Origin: Lachnospiraceae bacterium
GTDB lineage: Bacteria; Bacillota; Clostridia; Lachnospirales; Lachnospiraceae
DNA: 47,656 bases
Direction of reading: 5' to 3'
Assembly: GCA_024694625.1 (NCBI GenBank)
Contig: JAILJP010000082.1
Span: 1 to 47,656, forward strand
Position numbers and translations under genes: made by a program. The notes beneath the pieces are model-generated. The model made no database searches. It had not been told where the DNA came from and was given only the letters and a program-made list of their open reading frames with translations. Below, piece after piece: positions 8,803 through 17,786 of this stretch (position 1 is the stretch's first letter; the number at the start of each line of letters is the position of its first letter).

Positions 8803-9753
8803 TTAAAGCTGTTCTAAAATCTTTGCCCCTTCTTCTAATTCCGGCAAATCGATTTCATAGCAAACACCCCAGTCAACTTTTTCTGCAAACTCAGGGTTAA
8901 TGGGAAGCTTTCCAAGAACGGGGATTTCCAATTCTTCTGCAACTTCATCTACCTTTGATTCACCGAATACAGAAAGTTTCTTTCCGCAATCAGGGCAGGT
9001 CATATAGCTGTAGTTTTCCACCAAACCAATAACAGGTACATTCATCATACCAGCCATGTTGTAAGCTTTTTTAACAATAAGTTTTACCAAATCCTGAGGT
9101 GAGGTTACAATTACGATTCCGTCAATAGGAAGTGACTGGAATACGGTAAGGGGAACATCACCGGTTCCCGGAGGCATATCTACAAACATGTAGTCAATTT
9201 CGCCCCACAAAACGTCGGTCCAGAACTGTTTTACGGTACCGGCGATTACAGGTCCTCTCCAGATTACCGGTGCTTCTTCGTCCTGTAACAAAAGGTTGAT
9301 GGACATAATCTCCACACCGTTTCTTGCTGTTTCAGGGAAGGTACCGTTTTCGTTTCCCATAGCAGGTCCGTGAACGTCATACATCTTTGGAATGGAAGGC
9401 CCGGTAATATCCGCATCCATAATTGCTACGCGATAACCTTTCTTTGCCATCATATTTGCCATAGCTGCGGTAACAAAAGACTTACCTACACCACCTTTTC
9501 CGGAAACAACACCGATTACATGCTTGATATGTGAAAAAGGATTGTCGTCTGCTGCAAACTCTTCGTTGATACGGCTTCTTGCTGCTTCTGTACCGGAATG
9601 ATGTTCCTTAGCCTTTGGTGCAGAACCTCCCATACCGGGAACTCCCTGCTCTTCATGAGGCTTATTTACCGGCTGTTCCTCTTCCACCGACTGCTGTTTT
9701 GCCTTTAAACGCTCAATAGCTTCATCAATTTTTTTCTGCTGTTCTTCTGTCAT
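8803..9753 (-). CDS. mrp: Mrp/ApbC family P-loop ATPase, iron-sulfur carrier
   Basis: A 316-residue cytoplasmic ATPase that binds and delivers Fe-S clusters to apo-proteins. The deviant Walker A is SGKGGVGKS. The MinD/Mrp motifs MDADITGPSIPKM and DMPPGTGD follow, and a C-terminal CPDCGKK gives the CxxC cluster ligand. The first roughly 90 residues are a charged tail (MTEEQQKK start). I chose the ATG at 9753 because GGAGG precedes it; a longer in-frame extension into mtnA has no such site. It follows mtnA by 25 bases and may be co-transcribed with it. The PDC cysteines and the ATPase core leave little doubt. Confidence 0.93.
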   Translation of the reverse strand: MTEEQQKKIDEAIERLKAKQQSVEEEQPVNKPHEEQGVPGMGGSAPKAKEHHSGTEAARSRINEEFAADDNPFSHIKHVIGVVSGKGGVGKSFVTAAMANMMAKKGYRVAIMDADITGPSIPKMYDVHGPAMGNENGTFPETARNGVEIMSINLLLQDEEAPVIWRGPVIAGTVKQFWTDVLWGEIDYMFVDMPPGTGDVPLTVFQSLPIDGIVIVTSPQDLVKLIVKKAYNMAGMMNVPVIGLVENYSYMTCPDCGKKLSVFGESKVDEVAEELEIPVLGKLPINPEFAEKVDWGVCYEIDLPELEEGAKILEQL

Positions 9754-9778
9754 AATATCCTCCAACGAATCTATACTC

Positions 9779-10861
9779 TTATATTTGTTGTTTTTTCTTT
9801 TGAAAAATCTCCTTAAGAGATTTTGTATAGGGCGCTCTTGCAATGCCGTATTCCGTAACAATGCCGGCAATCAATTCATGATCGGTTACATCAAAGGCGG
9901 GATTAAACACCTTTACTCCTTTGGGAGCCATAGGCTTTTCATACCACATATCCGTTACTTCTTTTCCATCTCTTTCTTCAATGACGATGTCATCGCCACT
10001 TTTACAATTCATATCAATGGTAGAAGTAGGCGCCGCTATATACAAAGGAATGCCATACTGCTTTGCCACTGCAGCCACTACGGAAGTACCGATTTTGTTG
10101 GCCGTATCTCCATTTGCAGCCACACGGTCACAGCCTACAAAAATGGCATTTACCTTATTTTGCTTCATCAAAGCTGATGACATATTATCACACAAAAGCG
10201 TAGTGTCAATCCCTGATTCAAAAAGTTCAAAGGCCGTCAATCTTGCTCCCTGTAACAGGGGTCTTGTCTCATCACAATACACCCGGATATTCCATCCCTT
10301 TTCCTTTGCCACATAAATCGGTGAAGTGGCTGTTCCATAACGGATGGTAGCAAGCTTTCCGGCATTGCAATGGGTAAGCACGCCGTCCCCGTCTTTTAAC
10401 AGAGTCACTCCATATTCACCAATGCTTCGGCACACTCTGATATCCTCATCACGAATGGCAATTGCTTCTTTTTGCAACGCCATCACCTGCTTTTGTCTCG
10501 TTTTGCCTTTTTCTTTTTCCAGTACCTTTTCCATACGATTCAGTGCCCAGGAAAGATTCACAGCTGTCGGTCTGGCGGAATCCAAATACTCTTTTTGCTT
10601 ATGGAAAGCCAAAAAGAAGCCTTCTTCATCCTCCTTGTACTGTTCTTCCAAATCCTTTGCAATTACATAAATACCAAAGGCAGCCGCCACACCAATTGCC
10701 GGTGCTCCGCGAACCTCCAATTTATATATTGCCTCCCAGATTTCTTTGGGACTGCGAAGTTTTTTCAACACCACCTCATTGGGCAGTTTTGTCTGATCAA
10801 TAATGATAACGGCATTTTCATCCAAATCAATGTCAACCGTATCGACTTCCATTATATTCAT
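9779..10861 (-). CDS. mtnA: S-methyl-5-thioribose-1-phosphate isomerase
   Basis: A 360-residue aldose-ketose isomerase of the methionine salvage pathway, converting methylthioribose-1-phosphate to methylthioribulose-1-phosphate. Family marks are YKLEVRGAPAIG, a catalytic Cys in LTHCNAG and a catalytic Asp in FVGCDRVAANGDTANKIGT. The ATG at 10861 has an AGGGTG site in front; a TTG five codons upstream is less likely. No other mtn gene is nearby, so it may act on 5-deoxyribose phosphate or another salvage substrate, as proposed for orphan MtnA proteins. It is the first gene of a two-gene unit with mrp. Confidence 0.92.
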   Translation of the reverse strand: MNIMEVDTVDIDLDENAVIIIDQTKLPNEVVLKKLRSPKEIWEAIYKLEVRGAPAIGVAAAFGIYVIAKDLEEQYKEDEEGFFLAFHKQKEYLDSARPTAVNLSWALNRMEKVLEKEKGKTRQKQVMALQKEAIAIRDEDIRVCRSIGEYGVTLLKDGDGVLTHCNAGKLATIRYGTATSPIYVAKEKGWNIRVYCDETRPLLQGARLTAFELFESGIDTTLLCDNMSSALMKQNKVNAIFVGCDRVAANGDTANKIGTSVVAAVAKQYGIPLYIAAPTSTIDMNCKSGDDIVIEERDGKEVTDMWYEKPMAPKGVKVFNPAFDVTDHELIAGIVTEYGIARAPYTKSLKEIFQKKKQQI

Positions 10862-10961
10862 TTCTTCACCCTGCAAACATTTTTATCATTTGAAGTACTA
10901 TGAGATTATATCATATAACTGTATAAAGAGAATGTTTATTCCCATATACAAATGGACAAAA

Positions 10962-11005
10962 AAATACCGCATCACATTGAAAAATCCAAGTATGAAGCGG
11001 TATTA
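10962..11005 (-). terminator. Intrinsic terminator after the GGDEF/EAL gene
   Basis: On the minus strand AATACCGC and GCGGTATT pair across a partly paired loop and are followed by a T-run. It lies five bases beyond the GGDEF/EAL stop. Confidence 0.75.
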
Positions 11006-11009
11006 AAGT

Positions 11010-13280
11010 TTATTTCAGCCAAGTCTTTTCGAACTCATCCGCAGGTACAGGCTTTCCAAAATAGAAACCCTGAATCTGATCACAGCCCAGCTTTGTCAAA
11101 GCCTCCAACTGTGTCTCTTCTTCCACCCCTTCTGCAATGATATCAAGGTTCATACCCTTTGCCATGGAAATAATCGCTCCCACAATAACTCCGGCATTTG
11201 GATGAATCGTGATATTGTCTACTAGTTCCTTTGCAATCTTGATTCGATTAAATTCAAAATAAATCATATTGGCAAAGGTTTCATATCCGGTTCCAAAATC
11301 ATCTACAGAAATGGTGATGCCTTTTTGTTTCATACGTTCTATCACATCGGTACTGTTTAGAATACCACTGAGGGCAATACTCTCTGTTATTTCGATATCA
11401 ATCCACTTTGAAGGAACTTCCATAGCTTCCATAATGTCAAAGAATGTATCGGTAAAGTATTCTTCCTGCAACTGAACAGGAGAAATATTAACTCCCATTA
11501 CCAAGTCTTTTTTATAGTTCGTATTCCACTGATGAATTTGTAAAAAAGCCTCTCGTACAATCCATTCACCCATAGCAGGCATAACTCCCATCTTTTCTGC
11601 AATGGGGATAAATTCTGAAGGAGAAATAAATCCAAGCTCCTCATCCTTCCAACGAAGGAGTGCTTCCATCCCAATCAGCTCCTTGGTAGAAGCAACTACC
11701 TGAGGTTGGTAATACAATTCAAAGGCCTCATCATAATCCAAGTCCTGAAGTTTGCCTTCGATTTTTTGCTCTCTTTGAATTCGAGGCATAATCTTTGAAT
11801 CAAAGAAACAACAGGTTGTCGCGCCGGCATTTGGTGTATTCGTACTGCGTACCGTTTCTAAACAATTCATAATCTTATCAAATTCCCGGGTGTCATCAGG
11901 ATAAATGGCTGCGCTAATCCGGAAGGTGATACGAACAATCTTTCCATTGATTTCAAAAGGACGATCCAGAATATCCGAAATGTAATCCGCAAATCTGGCA
12001 GCGTCCACATCATGCATTTCATCTTCACAAACCACCAAGAACTGATGGCCATCCATACGGTATGCAAAAATCCCGGGACCCTCAATGCCTAAAAGGCGAC
12101 GACCGACTTCCATCAAAACAGTATCACCGCCCTGATTGCCATAGGTGTGATTGATCATCTTAAAGAAATTCACATCAATGGAATACAAAAGTAATCGTTT
12201 TCCTCGGTTTATGGTAAAGAAATCTTCGCAATAACGTCCCCATGCCCTACGGTTTTTCAATCCTGTCTGAATATCTAAAACAGAAACATTTTCCAGCTTT
12301 TCGGTTACCTCAGAAAGTTCCATTTCCTTCTGTTGAATCAACGCCTCGTTTAATTCATTTACTTCTATAGATTTGCTTAAAAGAAAATAAGCCAAGGTGG
12401 TAATCAAAAGAATGGAAAAACGACCTAGGGACAAGTTTCCCAATGCCACTAAAAGCAATCCTATAATCAGAATCAACACTGCCAAAACAATTCCCGGAGC
12501 AGAACTTCTCTTTATCTCAGCCTTTTCCGTTTTTTCAATGAGGTTGTAAATGGAGGATGTGGAATATGCCATACCTACTATCACAATACTCAACAAAAAC
12601 AAAGCATCCACTACAACGCTTTGTTCCTGACCTCCCGTAGCATCAATCATCATGTAGGCAATATCCAAATAACCGTAAAGGAAAAATCCTATCATTACCA
12701 TCAAACCATAGAATGAAAGCTTTCTGGAAGAACGGTTGGCAATGATTACCATGAAAAATACAATGATAAACATCGCTACCAGAATTCCCTGAAAATACGC
12801 AGGTTTTAAGGAAAAGAAAGAAATATGTTTTTGGCTTAGGCGTTCAAAGATTGCAACACTGATGATAAAAGTCGCTACGGAAAACAGTAGTGCATTTGCC
12901 ACCAATCGAAAAATATCCTTTTTCGTAAACTGAACATAACTAAAGATTAACAATCCTATGACATAGGCATAGGTTGTCATGCGATAAATCGGATCTGAAA
13001 TAGAAACAATACTGTCTGGTGCAATGAAACCGAAATCGCCGAATAGGTAGATCAAATCCCCCATAGTCCAAAACATAGGACCCATAGCAATGAAAATAAT
13101 TGCTGTGCGGTATTTTTGATTTGATACAGCAACCAAGCCAATGGTAATCATAACCAAAAACGCGCATATCGGCGAAAAAATATCTGCTACAATCCACTGG
13201 TGCGTAAATAAACTGATACAGTAACCAATCCAGCAAATGACAGCTCCGCTGATTGTTGCTACCCGAGATTTCTCATACAT
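11010..13280 (-). CDS. Membrane GGDEF-EAL protein: probable c-di-GMP phosphodiesterase with degenerate GGDEF
   Basis: A 756-residue protein. Residues 1-300 hold about eight or nine hydrophobic helices forming a membrane sensor. Residues 330-490 are a GGDEF domain whose signature is MDGHQF (409-414), so cyclase activity is very unlikely; it may still bind GTP and regulate. Residues 505-750 are an EAL domain with all main residues: EALLRW (E539), N598 in VNIS, E630 in EITES, DDFGTG (660-665), K681, E717 in AEGVE and Q737. It should therefore hydrolyse c-di-GMP. A GGGGAGGG site precedes the ATG. It stands alone between terminators, downstream of the butyryl-CoA operon. Confidence 0.93.
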   Translation of the reverse strand: MYEKSRVATISGAVICWIGYCISLFTHQWIVADIFSPICAFLVMITIGLVAVSNQKYRTAIIFIAMGPMFWTMGDLIYLFGDFGFIAPDSIVSISDPIYRMTTYAYVIGLLIFSYVQFTKKDIFRLVANALLFSVATFIISVAIFERLSQKHISFFSLKPAYFQGILVAMFIIVFFMVIIANRSSRKLSFYGLMVMIGFFLYGYLDIAYMMIDATGGQEQSVVVDALFLLSIVIVGMAYSTSSIYNLIEKTEKAEIKRSSAPGIVLAVLILIIGLLLVALGNLSLGRFSILLITTLAYFLLSKSIEVNELNEALIQQKEMELSEVTEKLENVSVLDIQTGLKNRRAWGRYCEDFFTINRGKRLLLYSIDVNFFKMINHTYGNQGGDTVLMEVGRRLLGIEGPGIFAYRMDGHQFLVVCEDEMHDVDAARFADYISDILDRPFEINGKIVRITFRISAAIYPDDTREFDKIMNCLETVRSTNTPNAGATTCCFFDSKIMPRIQREQKIEGKLQDLDYDEAFELYYQPQVVASTKELIGMEALLRWKDEELGFISPSEFIPIAEKMGVMPAMGEWIVREAFLQIHQWNTNYKKDLVMGVNISPVQLQEEYFTDTFFDIMEAMEVPSKWIDIEITESIALSGILNSTDVIERMKQKGITISVDDFGTGYETFANMIYFEFNRIKIAKELVDNITIHPNAGVIVGAIISMAKGMNLDIIAEGVEEETQLEALTKLGCDQIQGFYFGKPVPADEFEKTWLK

Positions 13281-13416
13281 AAAAAGCCCTCCCCATAAGC
13301 ATCTCCAAGTATCTTTTTTTATTTTAACATATTTGTATACACAATTGCCATATTTTATCCTGTTAGTTTCTTACAATTTCCCCTGCAATCCCCCTGCAAT
13401 AGAAGGTAAAATAAAA

Positions 13417-13446
13417 ACCCCCGAAGGCACACAGGTCCTTCGAGGG
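13417..13446 (-). terminator. Intrinsic terminator of the butyryl-CoA operon
   Basis: On the minus strand CCCTCGAAGG pairs with CCTTCGGGGG across a short loop and is followed by a T-rich run. It is about 45 bases after the etfA stop. Confidence 0.85.
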
Positions 13447-13491
13447 CAAAATAGAATATGGGTTCTATTTTTCAAATTCTAACAAGCGGCT

Positions 13492-14532
13492 TTACGCTTC
13501 TGCTTTCTGAGCCTTAATAGCTTCAGTTAAAGCAGGCAAAATCTTATTTAAGTCACCTACGATACCGTAGTCAGCAACTTCAAAAATAGGTGCGCTTTCA
13601 TCTTTATTGATTGCAATAATGATGTCAGATTCTTCCATACCTGCTACATGCTGGATGGCACCTGAAATACCGATTGCAAAGTAAACATTGGGACGTACGG
13701 TCTTTCCTGTCTGACCTACCTGTAAGTCCTTAGGCAACCAGCCGTTATCAACTACTGCACGAGAGCATGAAACTGTTCCGCCAATAGCATCAGCCAAATC
13801 CTCTAATAACTTGAAGTTTTCTGCAGATCCAACTCCACGTCCACCGGAAACCAAAATCTTAGCTTCCATGATATCTACTTTCTTGCCAACTTCTTTAACG
13901 ATGTCAAGAATTTCAACATATTTGTTGTTTTCTGTTAAGTCAGCCTTGTACTCAATAATATCAGCCTTTGCACTCTTATTGGGCTCGCATTTTACCATAA
14001 CACCGGGACGTACGGTAGCCATCTGAGGACGGTTATCCGGACAAGCAATGGTTGCGATTGTATTTCCCCCGAATGCAGGACGAGTCATAAGAAGCTGATT
14101 CTTTTTCTGCTTATCTTCCGGTGCATTCAAAGGGAAGTTTCCGATTTCAAGGGAAGTACAGTCAGCTGTAAGACCGGTCTTTACTCTTGCGGAAACGGTA
14201 GGTCCAAGATCACGTCCGATGGCAGTTGCACCAACCAACATAATCTCAGGCTTAAACTCATTAATAACGCCTGTCAAAGCCTGTGCATAAGGCTCTGTAC
14301 GATAATCTTTTAACTTAGGATCGTCAACAACGATAACATGATCAGCACCATACTGTGCCAATGTATCAGCAAGATCCTTTACATCAGAACCAATCAAAAC
14401 TGCTGTTACGTCGGTTCCCAAATCTTTTGCTAATTCTTTACCTTTACCAATCAACTCTAAAGCAACGCCTTCTAACTTGTGGTCAACCTGCTGAGCAAAG
14501 GTAAATACTCCCTTATATTCTTCTAAAGACAT
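13492..14532 (-). CDS. etfA: Electron transfer flavoprotein alpha subunit
   Basis: A 346-residue FAD-binding subunit. Its C-terminal domain carries the ETF-alpha signature, seen as SGGRGVGSAENF and GQTGKTVRPNVY, plus an SGAIQH segment that contacts FAD. The N-terminal half has the Rossmann-like ETF fold (VGATAIGRDLGP). With EtfB it forms the flavoprotein that works with butyryl-CoA dehydrogenase. In clostridia this complex couples crotonyl-CoA reduction by NADH to ferredoxin reduction (electron bifurcation). It is the last gene of the operon, 16 bases after etfB, followed by a terminator. Confidence 0.96.
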   Translation of the reverse strand: MSLEEYKGVFTFAQQVDHKLEGVALELIGKGKELAKDLGTDVTAVLIGSDVKDLADTLAQYGADHVIVVDDPKLKDYRTEPYAQALTGVINEFKPEIMLVGATAIGRDLGPTVSARVKTGLTADCTSLEIGNFPLNAPEDKQKKNQLLMTRPAFGGNTIATIACPDNRPQMATVRPGVMVKCEPNKSAKADIIEYKADLTENNKYVEILDIVKEVGKKVDIMEAKILVSGGRGVGSAENFKLLEDLADAIGGTVSCSRAVVDNGWLPKDLQVGQTGKTVRPNVYFAIGISGAIQHVAGMEESDIIIAINKDESAPIFEVADYGIVGDLNKILPALTEAIKAQKAEA

Positions 14533-14548
14533 ATTCTTACCACCTTTC

Positions 14549-15331
14549 TTAGATTACGTGCTTTTCGTTTAACTTATCCATAATGTACTTAACAGATTCT
14601 GTAGGATCCAAGTTTACAGTTTCACCTGCACCCTTACGAACCTTATCGGATGCCTTTGCAATCTTTGTAGGAGAACCTGCAAGACCGATATCTCCGTCAT
14701 CCAAATCCTTTAAGTCATTTCTACCCCAAACGGTAACTTCCTTATCGAAAGCATCAAAAATTCCGCCGGGTGTCATGTAACGAGGTGTAATCTCCTCAGC
14801 CAAGCATGTAACAAGAGCAGGCATTTTAGCTTTTAATTTGTGTGTACGGTCATCATACTGACGCTGTACGATTACGCTGTCTCCTTCAACCTGAACATCA
14901 GCTGCATAGGAAATAACGGGGATTCCTAAATGCTCACCAATCTGAGGTCCTACCTGAGCGGTATCACCATCGATAGCCTGACGTCCTGTAATGATCAAAT
15001 CATAATCTAAGTTTCTGATTCCGGCAGCGATGGTTGAAGATGTAGCCCAAGTATCAGCACCACCTAAAACTCTGTCGGTAATAAGTACACCCTTGTCAGC
15101 TCCCATAGCGAAAGCTTCACGAAGTACTGCATCTGCATCAGGGATACCCATGGTTACTACTGTAATCTCAGCCCCTGTTTTTTCTTTAATCTGAAGTGCT
15201 ACTTCCAAACCTGCTTTATCATCAGGGTTCATAACCTTATCCATAGCACCTCTGTTTAAGGTTCCATCCGGATTAAATACTACACCGTTTTTGGTATCCG
15301 GAACCTGTTTTACACATACAACGATTTTCAT
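14549..15331 (-). CDS. etfB: Electron transfer flavoprotein beta subunit
   Basis: This 260-residue protein starts MKIVVCVKQVPDT, the usual start of clostridial EtfB, and contains the ETF-beta hallmark region (GRQAIDGDTAQVGPQIGEHLG). This subunit binds a second FAD in bifurcating complexes or AMP in others; position next to bcd favours the bifurcating butyryl-CoA type. It is encoded between bcd and etfA with short gaps, so co-transcription is very likely. Confidence 0.96.
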   Translation of the reverse strand: MKIVVCVKQVPDTKNGVVFNPDGTLNRGAMDKVMNPDDKAGLEVALQIKEKTGAEITVVTMGIPDADAVLREAFAMGADKGVLITDRVLGGADTWATSSTIAAGIRNLDYDLIITGRQAIDGDTAQVGPQIGEHLGIPVISYAADVQVEGDSVIVQRQYDDRTHKLKAKMPALVTCLAEEITPRYMTPGGIFDAFDKEVTVWGRNDLKDLDDGDIGLAGSPTKIAKASDKVRKGAGETVNLDPTESVKYIMDKLNEKHVI

Positions 15332-15388
15332 AAACTATCCTTTCTAATGAAATTTACATTTCATTCCTATTCGTTAATTGCTATCGGT

Positions 15389-16543
15389 CTATTTCAACAA
15401 ATTTCCGGAAATAACCATTCTCTGTACTTCAGATGTACCTTCGTAAATCTCAGTAATCTTTGCGTCACGCATCATACGTTCCACATCGTACTCTCTGGTA
15501 TAACCATAACCACCATGTAACTGAACAGCCTTAGTGGTAACTGCCATTGCAGCTTCAGCAGCAAAGAGTTTTGCCTGTGCAGCTTCAACAGAGTATACTT
15601 TCTGAGTCTGTTTTGCCATTGCAGCCTTGTAAACCAAATACTTAGCAGCTTCCATACGTGTAGCCATATCAGCCAACTGGAACTGTGTATTCTGGAATGC
15701 AGAAATAGGACGGCCAAACTGCTTTCTTTCTTTTACAAAATCGATGGTTGCCTGAAGAGCACCTTCACCAATTCCAAGAGCCTGTGTAGCAATACCAATA
15801 CGTCCACCGTCAAGTGTATGCATAGCCATTCCGAATCCCTTGCCACGAACACCGAGTAAGTTTTCCTTAGGAATTCTACAATCTTCAAAGATTAATTCAT
15901 AGGTAGCAGAACCGCGGATACCCATCTTCTTTTCCTTTGTTCCAAAGGAAAATCCGGGAGTTCCTTTCTCTACGATAAATGCTGAGAAACGTTTATTCTT
16001 ACGTCCCTTTGCATCTTCAATTACGTCTGTAACCGCGAAGATGATATAGATATCAGCGTACTTACCATTTGTGATAAAGCACTTAGATCCGTTCAATACC
16101 CATTCATCACCATCTTCAACAGCCTTTGTCTGTGCACCCTGTGCATCAGTTCCGGCACCGGGTTCAGTTAAAGCGAAAGCACCAAGCTTTTCACCCTTTG
16201 CCAAAGGTACCAAGAATTTCTGCTTCTGCTCTTCTGTACCATAGGTAAGAATAGGATCACAGCAAAGTGATGTATGTGCAGAAACGATAACACCTGTAGT
16301 ACCGCAAACTTTTGAAAGTTCTTCTACAGCCAATACGTAGGTTAAAGTATCGCAGCCCTGTCCGCCGTATTCCTTGGGAATAGGAATTCCCATGAAGCCG
16401 AGCTTTTGCATTTTCTTTACAGTCTCTTCAGGGAACTGCTCTAATTCATCAGTTTCCTGAGCCAAAGGCTTTACTTCTTTTTCAGCAAACTCAGCGAAGA
16501 GCTGGCGTGCCATCTCATGTTTTTTATCTAAAGTAAAATCCAT
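15389..16543 (-). CDS. bcd: Butyryl-CoA dehydrogenase
   Basis: A 384-residue acyl-CoA dehydrogenase that reduces crotonyl-CoA to butyryl-CoA with Etf as partner. It begins MDFTLDKKHEMARQLF, as clostridial Bcd does. It carries the family motifs GAFALTEPGAGTD and CFITNG, and the C-terminal YEGTSEVQRM, whose first Glu is the catalytic base in short-chain enzymes. An ATG at 16543 has AGGAGA before it; an in-frame extension upstream has no site and is rejected. It lies between hbd and etfB in an uninterrupted run. Confidence 0.96.
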   Translation of the reverse strand: MDFTLDKKHEMARQLFAEFAEKEVKPLAQETDELEQFPEETVKKMQKLGFMGIPIPKEYGGQGCDTLTYVLAVEELSKVCGTTGVIVSAHTSLCCDPILTYGTEEQKQKFLVPLAKGEKLGAFALTEPGAGTDAQGAQTKAVEDGDEWVLNGSKCFITNGKYADIYIIFAVTDVIEDAKGRKNKRFSAFIVEKGTPGFSFGTKEKKMGIRGSATYELIFEDCRIPKENLLGVRGKGFGMAMHTLDGGRIGIATQALGIGEGALQATIDFVKERKQFGRPISAFQNTQFQLADMATRMEAAKYLVYKAAMAKQTQKVYSVEAAQAKLFAAEAAMAVTTKAVQLHGGYGYTREYDVERMMRDAKITEIYEGTSEVQRMVISGNLLK

Positions 16544-16591
16544 GTTATATCTCCTTTTCTCATATCTTTCAAACATCTGTTTAAAAGTGTA

Positions 16592-17464
16592 TTATTTTGC
16601 ATCAACGGGTGTTTTTGTTCTGTCAGCATTGTAAACGTAGAAACCTTTACCGCTCTTAACACCTAAGTTGCCACCGCGAACCATCTTGCGAAGCAAAGGG
16701 CAAGCACGATACTTAGAATCACCGGTTTCGTTGTAAAGTACATCCATGATAGCAAGGCAAATATCCAAACCAATGAAATCACCTAATTCCAAAGGTCCCA
16801 TAGGATGGTTTGCGCCAAGCTTCATAGCTGTGTCGATACCTTCGATATCAGAAACACCTTCCATCTTGATAAATGCTGCTTCATTAATTAAAGGAATCAA
16901 AATACGGTTAACAACGAAGCCTGCTGCTTCATTTACCTGTACAGGAGTCTTTCCGATTTCTTCTGAAATCTTCTTAATGGTCTCAACAGTTTCATCAGGA
17001 GTATTAACGCCTGCGATTACTTCGATTAATTTCATTCTGTCAGCAGGATTGAAGAAATGCATTCCTACCATAGGACGATTCAAACCGTTACCAATCTCTG
17101 TGATAGAAAGAGAAGAAGTATTGGAAGCAAATACACAACTCTCTTTGCAGATTTCATCCAACTCTTTGAAGGTTGTCTTCTTAACTTCCATATTTTCGAA
17201 AGCTGCTTCAACGATCAAATCACAATCCTTGCAAAGGTCTTCCTTTAAACCGGGTGTGATTTTAGCTAAAATTCCGTCAACCTTAGCCTGATCCATTTTT
17301 CCTTTTTCTACCAAGCGAGCATAACCTTTAGCGATTTTGTCTTTTCCGCCTTCAGCCCATTCCTGCTTGATATCGCAAAGAGCTACTTCATAACCATCAA
17401 CCTGAGCAAATGCTTTAGCAATGCCCTGTCCCATTGTTCCGGCACCAATAACGCCTACTTTCAT
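16592..17464 (-). CDS. hbd: 3-hydroxybutyryl-CoA dehydrogenase
   Basis: A 290-residue NAD(P)-dependent dehydrogenase reducing acetoacetyl-CoA to 3-hydroxybutyryl-CoA. The dinucleotide-binding motif GAGTMGQGIA is at the N-terminus. The catalytic region is VGMHFFNPADRMKLIEVI, with His in MHFFNP, and NRILIPLINEA follows. An AGGAGG site is present. It is separated from the upstream thl gene by 322 bases containing a structured element. The crotonase gene crt, needed for the next step, is not in this cluster. Confidence 0.96.
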   Translation of the reverse strand: MKVGVIGAGTMGQGIAKAFAQVDGYEVALCDIKQEWAEGGKDKIAKGYARLVEKGKMDQAKVDGILAKITPGLKEDLCKDCDLIVEAAFENMEVKKTTFKELDEICKESCVFASNTSSLSITEIGNGLNRPMVGMHFFNPADRMKLIEVIAGVNTPDETVETIKKISEEIGKTPVQVNEAAGFVVNRILIPLINEAAFIKMEGVSDIEGIDTAMKLGANHPMGPLELGDFIGLDICLAIMDVLYNETGDSKYRACPLLRKMVRGGNLGVKSGKGFYVYNADRTKTPVDAK

Positions 17465-17497
17465 GTTTTATTCCTCCTAAAACTATTATCATCTTAA

Positions 17498-17726
17498 GGA
17501 TTTCGTATGCTATATGATTTCCTCAGCACCGACTTCGCTCTACCTCATCCCGGTGAATGTCTGTAAAGTCCTGACTTCTAAAGTCGTCAGGCCAACAGAC
17601 ATACACAGTGTATTGCGTGGTCTCGCCTTCCGGCTCGGTCGGTGCTTCTGCTTCGCAGAGGTGTCCACCGGACACCCGCACCGCTCCGCGGATGTCTTTC
17701 GGAAATCACATACCATTGCGAAATCC
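17498..17726. repeat. Structured GC-rich intergenic element, probable mobile/repetitive palindromic unit or RNA
   Basis: This 229-bp block fills most of the thl-hbd gap and is clearly richer in G+C than its surroundings. Nested inverted arms are: GGATTTCG (17498-17505) with CGAAATCC (17719-17726); TATATGATTTCC (17511-17522) with GGAAATCACATA (17701-17712, one mismatch that becomes G-U); and AGCACCGAC (17525-17533) with GTCGGTGCT (17638-17646). Inner hairpins follow: ATGTCTGT/ACAGACAT enclosing CCTGAC/GTCAGG, GCC-GGAA-GGC (minus strand, GNRA loop), TCTGC-TTC-GCAGA, GGTGTCC/GGACACC and CCGC/GCGG. A 65-codon minus-strand frame inside (17540-17737) looks spurious. The nested ends suggest a MITE- or REP-like unit that folds as a multibranched RNA when the operon is transcribed. 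Confidence 0.75.
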
Positions 17727-17786
17727 ATCAAATACATTATTAGCTACTCATTTGTACGAGATAATTACTAACACATAAAGCTGCGT

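Noticed and set aside
9779-10903. Plus-strand frames opposite mtnA
   Set aside because: The minus-strand product has full family motifs; the plus frames overlap each other and have no recognisable domains.
17540-17737. A 65-codon minus-strand frame in the thl-hbd gap
   Set aside because: It lies wholly inside the palindromic element, has no ribosome binding site and an arginine/cysteine-rich composition typical of translated repeats.
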